From the NCBI GenBank assembly GCA_964503885.1, contig CAZDCD010000017.1, positions 1-64,000 of the forward strand: a stretch of DNA of 64,000 nt. Reading direction: 5' to 3'. Shown piece by piece: positions 34,942-43,231 of this stretch. The notes beneath the pieces were generated by a model. That model was not told the DNA's origin, did not search any database, and saw only the letters and a program-made list of their open reading frames with translations. The translations under genes were made by a program, and so were the position numbers. Position 1 is the first letter of the stretch, and each line of letters opens with the position of its first letter. The DNA comes from CAZDCD01 sp964503885 (GTDB lineage Bacteria > Bacteroidota > Bacteroidia > Bacteroidales > UBA10428).

Positions 34942-36132
34942 TTAAAGTTTCAGCATTTTACACATGGTGATCACCGTATTATTATCGTCCGACAGCACCA
35001 GGTAATAAATACCTGAAGAGCGGTCACCTGCATACCAGGATATCGAGCGGAGACCATCTGATAATGCATGATCGCTGAACGATGAGATTTTCTCACCTGA
35101 CGAATTATAGATGTCTATATTTACCGGATTGTTTGTTTCAGCTTCGTAAACGATCGTGGTGTTATTTACAAACGGATTGGGAATACTGATGAGCATATTG
35201 TTCGTATTCACTTCATTTTCAATGGCAGACACCTGATCCGGGACGCGGTTACTTATGCGGTAAAGATCATTTCCTGACGTTACATAAAGTGCTGAACTGT
35301 CGTCATTTCCCCATGCACAATTGGCAGTTTGGCCCGGAACGGGAATTGTATCGACCGCTGTTCCATCCTGATTGAATATCCATATTCCTATGGGTCCCGA
35401 AACGTAAAGATAACCATAAGGATCAACCTTCATACCATCGGCATAGCCGGCAGGCGATATGTGGGCAAAAAACTGCTTATTGCCGATGGCAGTATCATTG
35501 ACCACATCCCATACATAAATGTTACGGGTTTCCGAATCATCCACATACAATTTCAATTCATCAGGAGAAAAACATATTCCGTTCGGCCTTGCCAGGGAAT
35601 TGTCCAGCAACTGCACTTCTCCCCCGGGGCTCAGCCTGTAAATTCCGTAATACCCCAGCTCGCTTGTGCCTCCCTGATCGTTTAGTCCATAGGGAGGGTC
35701 GGTAAAAAAGACTGATCCGTTTGATTTCACAGCCAGATCATTCGGACTGTTCAGCCTTAATCCGTCGTAATGGGTTGCCAGCGGAGTGATCGTACCATTT
35801 GTTTCCAGCCGGGCAATTTGTCTGGGCCCATGCTGGGCAAGCAGAAGTCTCCCCTGTGAATCCAATGCAAGGCCATTGGAATTGCCCGACGGATTCAGGT
35901 ACTCCGATACAGCCGAATCAACAGAGAAAAGAAATATCGTATTCTCGGGAATATCGCTGAAAACCAGGCCAATGCCTTCAATCCAAACGGGTCCTTCAAT
36001 AAAGTTAAATCCTTCAGCGATCTTTTCCACAACCGGATCATTTAGCCTTGGTTCCTGGGAAAGAACGGGAATTTCAGACGATAACCACAGAATAATCATA
36101 ACCCTGAAGCAAAACCTGATAATCGATTTCAT
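34942..36132 (-). CDS. SMP-30/gluconolactonase-like protein with T9SS sorting domain
   Basis: From ATG 36132 the product is 396 residues: a signal peptide (MKSIIRFCFRVMIILWLSSE), then a six-bladed SMP-30/gluconolaconase propeller. The propeller shows EGPVWIEGIGLVFSDI, NGLALDSQGRLLLAQHG, LNSPNDLAVKSNGSVFFTDPPYGL and GPIGIWIFNQDG, including the metal-site Glu, Asn and Asp. A C-terminal domain of about 75 residues (SIPNPFVNNTTIVYE, ending GIYYLVLSDDN and MCKMLKL) is a type A T9SS sorting signal. The protein should therefore be exported across the outer membrane and anchored or released. The family hydrolyses aldonolactones, so it could supply aldonates to the GntP/pentonate operon. The open frame extends to 36210, but only the 36132 start gives a clean signal peptide. 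Confidence 0.85.
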   Translation of the reverse strand: MKSIIRFCFRVMIILWLSSEIPVLSQEPRLNDPVVEKIAEGFNFIEGPVWIEGIGLVFSDIPENTIFLFSVDSAVSEYLNPSGNSNGLALDSQGRLLLAQHGPRQIARLETNGTITPLATHYDGLRLNSPNDLAVKSNGSVFFTDPPYGLNDQGGTSELGYYGIYRLSPGGEVQLLDNSLARPNGICFSPDELKLYVDDSETRNIYVWDVVNDTAIGNKQFFAHISPAGYADGMKVDPYGYLYVSGPIGIWIFNQDGTAVDTIPVPGQTANCAWGNDDSSALYVTSGNDLYRISNRVPDQVSAIENEVNTNNMLISIPNPFVNNTTIVYEAETNNPVNIDIYNSSGEKISSFSDHALSDGLRSISWYAGDRSSGIYYLVLSDDNNTVITMCKMLKL

Positions 36133-36244
36133 GTCGGTATTTTTTTCGTTTTGTTCTGTCATTGCGAATATACAAGAATATTTTTTTATGACGGGTTGAT
36201 TATATTCCAAATTATATGTAATATTGCATTTCGAAATTCAGGAT

Positions 36245-36295
36245 ATGAACTATTCCGATGTACATACATATCATCATCATGCAGTTATGCTGTAG
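36245..36295 (+). CDS. hisL: Histidine operon leader peptide (MNYSDVHTYHHHAVML)
   Basis: A 16-codon frame 91 bp before hisG encodes MNYSDVHTYHHHAVML, with four His codons (three consecutive at 36272-36280). It is followed, after a TAG, by an intrinsic terminator at 36331-36363. A TTATGC/GCATAA pairing (36285-36290 with 36310-36315) overlaps the end of the leader and could form the alternative structure. This is the classical ribosome-mediated attenuation design: stalling at the His codons when charged tRNA-His is scarce would favour read-through. The leader and terminator are directly visible; the mechanism is inferred by analogy to enterobacterial his leaders. Confidence 0.85.
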   Translation: MNYSDVHTYHHHAVML

Positions 36296-36330
36296 AGGAT
36301 GGAGTATGTGCATAATCAAGATATATGATG

Positions 36331-36363
36331 AAAGGTTTGCAAATGCTGCAAACCTTTTTTTTT
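36331..36363 (+). terminator. his attenuator (intrinsic terminator upstream of hisG)
   Basis: AAAGGTTTGCA (36331-36341) pairs perfectly with TGCAAACCTTT (36347-36357) around a 5-nt loop, and is followed by nine T residues (36355-36363). The stem is 11 bp. It lies between the His-rich leader peptide and the hisG start (36386), where only an attenuator would be expected. Confidence 0.88.
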
Positions 36364-36385
36364 GAACGACCATCAACCGGTAAAC

Positions 36386-37246
36386 ATGCAACGCTTAAAA
36401 ATAGCCATACAAAAATCAGGCAGATTGAGCGAAAAATCGCTCGAGCTGATCGAGGAGACGGGTATAAAGCTTACCCAGGAAGGAAAATTACGGCTTGTTT
36501 CAGTCGGACAGAATTTCCCTGTCGAATTGCTTTTTCTTAGAGACGACGACATACCTCAGTATGTCGCGGACAAAGTTGCTGATATCGGAATTGTCGGCGA
36601 AAATGAAGTGCTGGAAAAAAATAAACCGGTCGAGATCATCGATCGCCTGGGATTTGGGAAATGCCGCCTGTCTCTCGCCATACCTCAATCCGTTCAATAC
36701 GGCGGATTATCGTTTTTTGAAAATACTAAAATAGCAACATCTTACCCCCGTATCCTGCAGCGGTTTCTGACCGAAAAAAACATCAGTGCGGAAATTCATG
36801 AAATAAGCGGTTCGGTTGAAATTGCACCCAGCATTGGACTGGCCGATGCCATTTTTGACATTGTAAGTTCAGGCAGTACATTACTGAGCAACCGGCTTAC
36901 AGAGGTTGAAACAGTCCTTTGCTCGGAAGCAGTGGTAATTGCAACCCCGGATTTGACAGCCGATAGGAAGGCCATTCTCGATAAACTGTTGTTCAGGATA
37001 CATGCTGTACAAAATGCAAAGAACAATAAGTATATATTGTTGAATGCACCAAACGACAAGATCGGGCTAATAGCAGGAATTCTGCCCGGGATGAAAAGTC
37101 CTACGATAATGCCGCTGGCTGAAAAAGGGTGGAGCTCACTGCATTCTGTGGTAAATGAAAACGAATTCTGGGAGGTGATTGAGAAGCTCAAAGAAAATGG
37201 TGCCCAGGGAATACTGGTTATTCCCATAGAGAAAATGATCGTATAA
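36386..37246 (+). CDS. hisG: ATP phosphoribosyltransferase (long form)
   Basis: HisG catalyses the first step of histidine synthesis, ATP plus PRPP to phosphoribosyl-ATP. From ATG 36386 (MQRLKIAIQKSGRLSEKSLE) the protein is 286 residues, the long HisG form with a C-terminal ACT-like regulatory domain (about 210-286: SPTIMPLAEKGWSSLHSVV, ENGAQGILVIPIEKM) that normally binds histidine for feedback inhibition. Catalytic-domain motifs include DIGIVGENEVLE and the PRPP loop region DAIFDIVSSGSTLLSN. An in-frame ATG at 36362 lies inside the terminator U tract and is not used. It is the first structural gene after the attenuator. Confidence 0.95.
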   Translation: MQRLKIAIQKSGRLSEKSLELIEETGIKLTQEGKLRLVSVGQNFPVELLFLRDDDIPQYVADKVADIGIVGENEVLEKNKPVEIIDRLGFGKCRLSLAIPQSVQYGGLSFFENTKIATSYPRILQRFLTEKNISAEIHEISGSVEIAPSIGLADAIFDIVSSGSTLLSNRLTEVETVLCSEAVVIATPDLTADRKAILDKLLFRIHAVQNAKNNKYILLNAPNDKIGLIAGILPGMKSPTIMPLAEKGWSSLHSVVNENEFWEVIEKLKENGAQGILVIPIEKMIV

Positions 37247-37264
37247 TTGTTATGCTCTTCAGGT

Positions 37265-38548
37265 ATGAAACTATTTAACTATCCCGTTAAAGCGGACTGG
37301 CCTGAAATACTTAAAAGACCGGTACATGATGTTTCATCGCTGTTCCTTTCGGCGGAGCGTGTGCTCGATGACGTGCGGATAAGGGGTGATGCAGCGCTGA
37401 CGGAATACACGGAAAAATTTGACCAGGTAAAGATCACCGGTATTGAAGTCAGTAAAAAAGAGATCGGGGATGCAGTAAAAGATGTACCCGATGGGTTGAA
37501 ACGTGCAATAGACCTGGCGGCCAAAAATATATCCACATTCCATGTGAGCCAGATAATTGAAACCAGGGTGATTGAGACGCAGCCGGGTGTTCTATGCTGG
37601 CAGAAAAGCGTGCCGATTGAAAAGATAGGATTATACATTCCCGGGGGTACTGCACCGTTGTTTTCCACCGTGCTCATGCTGGCTGTGCCGGCAAAAATCG
37701 CAGGATGCAGGGAGATCGTTTTATGCTCTCCACCCGGAAAATCCGGGAAAATAAATCCTGCAATACTTTACACGGCAAATATCACAGGTGTGACCCGAAT
37801 TTTCAGGCTGGGAGGTATTCAGGCGATCGGTGCAATGGCTTACGGGACCGAAACTGTACCGCGCGTGTACAAGATTTTTGGTCCAGGAAATCAGTATGTT
37901 GCTGCTGCAAAACAGCTTGTATCAAGAAACGATGTGGCGATCGATATTCCCGCCGGTCCCTCGGAGGTTGCCATAATGGCCGATGACTCGGCGAATCCCG
38001 CATTCCTGGCATCCGACCTGTTGTCGCAGGCAGAGCATGGAGCCGACAGCCAGGTAATTCTGGTAACCATAAGTGAAAACATGGTGAAGGAAGTTCGGCA
38101 AGAAATCTCATTACAGCTTAACAATCTTCCGCGTAAAGGTTTTGCTGAGAAAGCGCTCGATAACAGCAGGATAATCCTGCTGCGTAATAAGAATGAGATG
38201 GTGGAGCTGATCAATGAATATGCCCCCGAACATCTTATCATTGCTACCGAAGATGCCGAAGAGCTTGGGGAGAAGATCGTTAATGCGGGAAGTGTTTTTC
38301 TTGGTAATTATTCACCCGAAAGTGCGGGCGATTATGCATCCGGTACCAACCATACGCTTCCGACCAATGGTCATGCCAGAGCATACAGCGGCATTAACCT
38401 CGACAGTTTTGTAAGAAAGATCACGTTCCAGAAGATTAGCCGGGAAGGCCTGAAGAAGATCGGACCGGCGATAGAAATAATGGCTGAAGCAGAGAAACTT
38501 GATGCCCACAGGAATGCCGTCAGTTTGCGGTTAAAAAACAGCGAATAA
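37265..38548 (+). CDS. hisD: Histidinol dehydrogenase
   Basis: HisD is a zinc enzyme that oxidises L-histidinol to histidine in two NAD-dependent steps. The 427-residue protein from ATG 37265 (MKLFNYPVKADW) shows LYIPGGTAPLFSTVLMLAVPAKIAGC, GGIQAIGAMAYGTETVP, FGPGNQYVAAAK, PAGPSEVAIMAD, the active-site segment EYAPEHLIIATED, and GDYASGTNHTLPTNGHAR near the C terminus. An upstream TTG at 37247 extends the frame by six codons only. It is 18 bp after hisG and 2 bp before hisC. Confidence 0.96.
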   Translation: MKLFNYPVKADWPEILKRPVHDVSSLFLSAERVLDDVRIRGDAALTEYTEKFDQVKITGIEVSKKEIGDAVKDVPDGLKRAIDLAAKNISTFHVSQIIETRVIETQPGVLCWQKSVPIEKIGLYIPGGTAPLFSTVLMLAVPAKIAGCREIVLCSPPGKSGKINPAILYTANITGVTRIFRLGGIQAIGAMAYGTETVPRVYKIFGPGNQYVAAAKQLVSRNDVAIDIPAGPSEVAIMADDSANPAFLASDLLSQAEHGADSQVILVTISENMVKEVRQEISLQLNNLPRKGFAEKALDNSRIILLRNKNEMVELINEYAPEHLIIATEDAEELGEKIVNAGSVFLGNYSPESAGDYASGTNHTLPTNGHARAYSGINLDSFVRKITFQKISREGLKKIGPAIEIMAEAEKLDAHRNAVSLRLKNSE

Positions 38549-38550
38549 AT

Positions 38551-39591
38551 ATGAAAACAATTGATATCAATAAGCTTATCCGGAAAAATATCCTGAACCT
38601 GAAGCCCTACTCTTCGGCCAGGGATGAATATTGCGGAGCGGATGCGGTGTTTCTCGATGCGAATGAGAATCCCAACAATGCCCCGTATAACCGTTATCCC
38701 GACCCGTTACAGTGGAAGATAAAGGAAAAAATTTCAGGCGAAAAAGGAGTGGCACCGGAGAAAATTTTTCTCGGAAATGGCAGCGATGAAGCGATAGATC
38801 TTTTAATCAGGGCATTTTGCCAGCCGGGCAGGGACAATATCCTTTCCATCGATCCGACATACGGAATGTATAAGGTTTGTGCAGATATCAATGAAGTGGA
38901 ATTTAATAAGGTGTTGCTGAAGGACAATTTTCAACTTGATACGGCAGGACTACTGGGGAAAATAACCGGAAATACCCGGCTGCTGTTTCTGTGTTCTCCG
39001 AATAATCCGACCTCAAATAGTTTTTATGCCGGAGATATCCTTACTTTGTTGGATGCATTCAACGGGTTGCTCATCCTCGATGAAGCCTATATCGACTTCT
39101 CTGCCGGAAAGAGCTTTCTGGAAAAACTCGGTGATTACCGGAACCTGGTGATCCTGCAGACTTTTAGTAAAGCGTGGGGAATGGCCGGAATAAGACTGGG
39201 AATGTGCTTTGCCGATGAACGGATAATATCCGTGCTGAATAAGATCAAGTACCCATACAATATAAATGTGCTTGCATTAAATGCCGTGCTGGACGCGCTT
39301 AATGAAAAGGGAACGAAAAATATCTGGGTAAAGGAATTGCTGGCTGAAAGAGAACGGATAATGAAGGAACTTACACGACATCCGGTCGTTCTTAAAGTGT
39401 ATCCTTCGGATGCCAATTTTATCCTGGTTAAGGTGAATGATGCAGCCGGCATATACAGGCATCTGGTTAAGCAGAAAATCATCGTAAGGGATCGCTCCAC
39501 CGTCAGCTTATGCGAAGAATGCTTACGCATCACGGTGGGGACCAAAGAAGAAAACGATTTACTGCTCAATGAATTCAGAAAAATGAAATAA
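38551..39591 (+). CDS. hisC: Histidinol-phosphate aminotransferase
   Basis: HisC is a PLP-dependent class I/II aminotransferase converting imidazole acetol phosphate to histidinol phosphate. The 346-residue protein begins with LIRKNILNLKPYSSARDEY, the usual start, and has FLDANENPNN, GNGSDEAIDLLIRAFC, SPNNPTSNSFYAG, and LLILDEAYIDFS. The PLP-binding lysine is in LQTFSKAWGMAGIRLGM. It is 2 bp after hisD and 6 bp before hisB, so the genes are co-transcribed. Confidence 0.96.
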   Translation: MKTIDINKLIRKNILNLKPYSSARDEYCGADAVFLDANENPNNAPYNRYPDPLQWKIKEKISGEKGVAPEKIFLGNGSDEAIDLLIRAFCQPGRDNILSIDPTYGMYKVCADINEVEFNKVLLKDNFQLDTAGLLGKITGNTRLLFLCSPNNPTSNSFYAGDILTLLDAFNGLLILDEAYIDFSAGKSFLEKLGDYRNLVILQTFSKAWGMAGIRLGMCFADERIISVLNKIKYPYNINVLALNAVLDALNEKGTKNIWVKELLAERERIMKELTRHPVVLKVYPSDANFILVKVNDAAGIYRHLVKQKIIVRDRSTVSLCEECLRITVGTKEENDLLLNEFRKMK

Positions 39592-39597
39592 ACAGGT

Positions 39598-40722
39598 ATG
39601 AAAAAAGTGCTGTTTCTTGATCGTGACGGGACACTCATTACAGAGCCTCCTGAAGATTTCCAGGTAGACTCGTTAGAAAAGCTGGAATTCATCCCAAAGG
39701 TTTTCCGGAACTTGTTTTTTATTAAAAAAAATCTTGACGTTGATCTCGTAATCGTTTCCAACCAGGATGGGTTGGGTACTCCTGCTTATCCCGAAAAGAA
39801 ATTCAGGCTTGTACAGGATAAAATGCTGAAGGCTTTTGCCAATGAGGGAATAGAATTCAATGATATCCTTATCGATAAAAGTTTACCAGAGGAAAATTCA
39901 CCATACCGTAAACCTGGTACCGGTCTGTTGAAAAAATACCTCACGGGAAAATATGATTTGAAAGGATCTTATGTAATAGGCGACCGGATTACCGATGTTA
40001 AACTGGCTGAAAACATAGGCGCCGGCGCTATTTTCTTTGCAGCGCCTTCCCGGAAAAGCGAATTGTCAGAGCCAGTACTGAAGGATAATGTTGCCCTGAT
40101 AACGGATGATTGGGATGAGATTTATGCGTTCCTCCTGAACGGAAACCGTTCGGTTGTTGTTGAAAGAAATACCGGTGAAACAGCGGTCTCTGTCGCTCTC
40201 GGACTCGACGGTACCGGTAAATCCGATATATCCACCGGCCTGGGGTTTTTTGATCACATGCTTGCACAGATTGCCAGGCATTCGGGTGCGAATCTTTCGG
40301 TAACCGTGAAAGGTGATTTGCATGTTGATGAGCACCATACCATTGAAGATACCGCATTGGCATTGGGAGAGGCATTTAACAAAGCGCTGGGCGATAAACG
40401 GGGGATTGAGAGGTATGGATTTGTGCTGCCAATGGACGATTGCCTGGCACAGGTCGCCATTGATTTTTCCGGGAGGAGCTGGCTGGTATGGGATGCGGAA
40501 TTCAAACGGGAAAAGATCGGTGAAATGCCTACTGAGATGTTCATGCATTTTTTCAAATCATTTTCAGACAGCGCAAGGTGCAACCTGAACATTAAGGCTG
40601 AGGGCAGCAATGAACACCATAAAATAGAAGCCATATTCAAGGCACTGGGAAAAGCCATTAAGATGGCAGTCAGAAAAGACCGGTTCAATCTCGAATTACC
40701 TTCCACAAAGGAAGTGTTATGA
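39598..40722 (+). CDS. hisB: Bifunctional histidinol-phosphatase / imidazoleglycerol-phosphate dehydratase
   Basis: The 374-residue protein is a fusion. The N-terminal HAD phosphatase (1-165) has FLDRDGTLITEPP, VSNQDGLGTP and GDRITDVKLAENIGA. The C-terminal imidazoleglycerol-phosphate dehydratase (about 180-374) has FFDHMLAQIARHSG, DEHHTIEDTALALGEA, and the second metal motif SNEHHKIEAIFKALGKA. The fusion is the arrangement of enterobacteria and many Bacteroidetes. Both active sites look complete. Confidence 0.96.
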   Translation: MKKVLFLDRDGTLITEPPEDFQVDSLEKLEFIPKVFRNLFFIKKNLDVDLVIVSNQDGLGTPAYPEKKFRLVQDKMLKAFANEGIEFNDILIDKSLPEENSPYRKPGTGLLKKYLTGKYDLKGSYVIGDRITDVKLAENIGAGAIFFAAPSRKSELSEPVLKDNVALITDDWDEIYAFLLNGNRSVVVERNTGETAVSVALGLDGTGKSDISTGLGFFDHMLAQIARHSGANLSVTVKGDLHVDEHHTIEDTALALGEAFNKALGDKRGIERYGFVLPMDDCLAQVAIDFSGRSWLVWDAEFKREKIGEMPTEMFMHFFKSFSDSARCNLNIKAEGSNEHHKIEAIFKALGKAIKMAVRKDRFNLELPSTKEVL

Positions 40723-40762
40723 AAATTGTTTGAGGGTTAAATCTTGAATTTTCGTGAACAGC

Positions 40763-41650
40763 ATGAATGCATTTAATAACGTGTCTAAAAAAATACAGAA
40801 TACAGCCATAATCCTTATGTACTGTTCTGATCAGCAGGGTATCGTGGCCAAAGTCACCGAGTTTCTTGATAACAATAACGGAAATATCATCCATCTCGAC
40901 CAGCATGTCGATCACCAGGAAAATATTTTCTTTATGCGTGTTGAGTGGGAACTGGATCAGTTCCTGATCCCCAGAGAGAAAATTGCGGATTATTTCGGTA
41001 CCCAGATCGCATCAAAATATTCCATGACATGGAAGCTGTATTTTCCGGATGAACGTCCGAGAATGGCTATTTTAGTATCAAAACTATCGCATTGTTTATA
41101 CGATATGCTTTCCAGGGTGCAGATCGGTGAATGGGATGTAGACATTCCTGTGATCATAGGCAATCACGATGACCTGAAGCATGTGGCCGGCCAGTTTGGT
41201 ATTCCTTTTTACTATTTTCCGGTAACACACGACAATAAAGAGGAAACGGAAAAACAGGAACTGGAACTGTTAAAGGAAAAGGGGATTGGTTTTATTGTTC
41301 TGGCAAGGTATATGCAAATCGTCACAGGAAATCTTATTGATGCTTATCCCAACCGGATCATCAATATCCACCATTCCTTTCTTCCTGCTTTTCCCGGGGC
41401 AAAACCATACCATTCAGCTTATCAGCGGGGTGTGAAGATCATTGGTGCAACGAGCCATTATGTCACCTCAGAGCTGGATGCAGGTCCAATAATCGATCAG
41501 GATGTGGCGAGAATAAGTCATACAGATAACGTGGATACAATAGTGCGAAAAGGAAGAGACCTTGAGAAGATCGTCCTTTCAAGGGCAGTATTGCTGCATC
41601 TACAGCGAAGGATACTGGTATACAAGAACAGAACGGTGGTTTTCGGTTAA
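40763..41650 (+). CDS. purU: Formyltetrahydrofolate deformylase
   Basis: PurU hydrolyses 10-formyl-THF to formate and THF, balancing one-carbon pools. From ATG 40763 the protein is 295 residues. It has an N-terminal ACT domain (AIILMYCSDQQGIVAKVTEFL, about 15-95) and a formyltransferase-type catalytic domain with VIIGNHDDLK, ARYMQIVTGNLI, NIHHSFLPAFPGAKPY and SHYVTSELDAGPIIDQD, containing the catalytic His and Asp. A GTG nine bases upstream is possible. Its place between hisB and hisH is unusual. A link is plausible: histidine synthesis releases AICAR, whose recycling consumes 10-formyl-THF. The spacing (about 40 bp after hisB, 25 bp before hisH) fits a single transcript. Confidence 0.93.
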   Translation: MNAFNNVSKKIQNTAIILMYCSDQQGIVAKVTEFLDNNNGNIIHLDQHVDHQENIFFMRVEWELDQFLIPREKIADYFGTQIASKYSMTWKLYFPDERPRMAILVSKLSHCLYDMLSRVQIGEWDVDIPVIIGNHDDLKHVAGQFGIPFYYFPVTHDNKEETEKQELELLKEKGIGFIVLARYMQIVTGNLIDAYPNRIINIHHSFLPAFPGAKPYHSAYQRGVKIIGATSHYVTSELDAGPIIDQDVARISHTDNVDTIVRKGRDLEKIVLSRAVLLHLQRRILVYKNRTVVFG

Positions 41651-41675
41651 ACAGGAGTACTTTAGAGAGGAAAGA

Positions 41676-42275
41676 ATGGAAATTGCGGTAATAAAATACA
41701 ATGCAGGTAATATCATGTCAGTGGATTATGCCTTGCAGCGAATGGGTATCAGGGCTGTTGTAACCAACGATCATGAGTACATCCGTTCGGCCGATAAAGT
41801 AATTTTTCCGGGTGTGGGCGAAGCCAGCACAACAATGAACTACCTGAAAAACGAAAGACTCGACCAGGTAATACGCGCTCTGAAACAACCCGTACTCGGT
41901 ATTTGCCTGGGTATGCAACTCATGTGCAGGCATTCCGAAGAAGGCAATACTCCATGTATAGGGATCTTTTCGGAAGAAATCAAAAAATTCCGTCCCGTAC
42001 TGGATATGAAAAATGAAACCAAAGTACCACAGATGGGATGGAACACCATCAGCCAATTTAAGAGCAGGTTATTCGACAACATTTCCGATGGCATATTTGT
42101 TTATTTTGTACACAGTTATTATGCCACCCTGGGAGAAGACACAATAGCTGAATGCGACTATATTGTTCCGTTTAGCGCCGCTCTGAACAAAGGCAATTTC
42201 TTTGCAACCCAGTTTCACCCTGAGAAGAGCGGTGAGATCGGGGCCGGAATACTTGAAAATTTTATTAAACTATGA
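41676..42275 (+). CDS. hisH: Imidazole glycerol phosphate synthase, glutaminase subunit
   Basis: HisH supplies ammonia from glutamine to HisF. From ATG 41676 (MEIAVIKYNAGNI) the protein is 199 residues, preceded by an unusually good Shine-Dalgarno stretch (AGAGAGGAAAG). Triad elements are visible: the nucleophile in LGICLGMQLMCRHSEE, and His-Glu in ATQFHPEKSGEIG. The open frame extends 38 codons upstream inside purU but without similarity to the family. The stop overlaps the hisA start (ATGA). Confidence 0.95.
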   Translation: MEIAVIKYNAGNIMSVDYALQRMGIRAVVTNDHEYIRSADKVIFPGVGEASTTMNYLKNERLDQVIRALKQPVLGICLGMQLMCRHSEEGNTPCIGIFSEEIKKFRPVLDMKNETKVPQMGWNTISQFKSRLFDNISDGIFVYFVHSYYATLGEDTIAECDYIVPFSAALNKGNFFATQFHPEKSGEIGAGILENFIKL

Positions 42276-42991
42276 TTGAGATAATACCTGCTATCGACAT
42301 TATTGAAGGAAAATGCGTCCGCCTGGAGAAGGGTGACTATGAAAGCCAAAAAACATACGATGAAAACCCTTTGGATATGGCGAAAAAATTTGAGGACGCG
42401 GGCCTCAGACGGTTACACCTGGTTGACCTTGACGGAGCTAAAGCCAGAAAAGTGATTAATATCGGTGTGTTGAATCAGATCGCTTCAGGTACCGGCCTTG
42501 TGGTGGATTATGGTGGTGGAATTAAAACCGATGAAGATATAAAAAGGGTTTTTGATCACGGTGCAAAGATGGCCACCATCGGAAGTGTGGCGATCACCGA
42601 TCCATGTCGCCTGGATACATGGATCGATATGTATGGCTCCGACAAAATAATCCTTGGGGCAGATGTCAGGGATTACAAAATAGCCATATCGGGATGGATT
42701 GACACCACAGATACCGACCTGTTTGATTTTCTGATCAAAAAGAAATACGAAGGGATACGGAAAGTACTGTGCACCGATATTTCAAAAGACGGCATGCTGG
42801 AAGGACCTGCATTTAGTTTATATAAAAGCTTAATGCAGATTCTCACGGATTTATACATTATTGCCAGCGGTGGAATATCTTCGCTGAATGATATCGAGGA
42901 ACTGGAAAATATCGGAGTTCATGCCGTGATCATTGGAAAAGCACTATATGAAAAGCGGATCAGACTGGAGGACTTAAAAAGATTTCTTTAA
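42272..42991 (+). CDS. hisA: Phosphoribosylformimino-5-aminoimidazole carboxamide ribotide isomerase
   Basis: HisA is a TIM-barrel isomerase (ProFAR to PRFAR). The 239-residue protein starts IEIIPAIDIIEGKCVRLEKGDYESQ, with the catalytic Asp in PAIDI, HLVDLDGAKA, VVDYGGGIKTDEDI, and a second half with LCTDISKDGMLEGPA, IIASGGISSLNDI and a terminal GKALYEKRI. Its ATG overlaps the hisH stop by 4 bp. A 240-bp gap with a tandem repeat follows before hisF. Confidence 0.95.
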   Translation: MIEIIPAIDIIEGKCVRLEKGDYESQKTYDENPLDMAKKFEDAGLRRLHLVDLDGAKARKVINIGVLNQIASGTGLVVDYGGGIKTDEDIKRVFDHGAKMATIGSVAITDPCRLDTWIDMYGSDKIILGADVRDYKIAISGWIDTTDTDLFDFLIKKKYEGIRKVLCTDISKDGMLEGPAFSLYKSLMQILTDLYIIASGGISSLNDIEELENIGVHAVIIGKALYEKRIRLEDLKRFL

Positions 42992-43136
42992 CGGGTTGAG
43001 TTTTGAGTTTGAAGCCGGAAGACTTTAAACTGAAACGGCAGCACCAGGAACAGGAGCAGTATTGGCATTTGGTATGGAGCAGAGGGCACGGGGCATGGAT
43101 AGGAAGTGGTAGTATTTGCGGGTAAATATAGTTCAA

Positions 43137-43215
43137 CATGAAACGCCTGGAACACCTGAAACAACATGGTACACCTGGAACACTTGAAACAACATGGAAC
43201 CCTGAAGCCGAAACC
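43137..43215. repeat. 28-bp tandem repeat between hisA and hisF
   Basis: Two consecutive 28-bp units start at 43137 and 43165 (each CATG...CCTGGAACAC.TGAAACAA), matching at about 24 of 28 positions. A partial third unit begins at 43193 (CATGGAAC). The array lies in an otherwise unusual 240-bp gap inside the his operon. With only about 2.5 contiguous units and no spacers, it is not a CRISPR. Confidence 0.75.
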
Positions 43216-43231
43216 ATGAATATTAAAATAT

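Noticed and set aside
43137..43215. Possible CRISPR array
   Set aside because: Repeats are contiguous, degenerate and only about 2.5 copies, with no spacers and no cas genes in the window.
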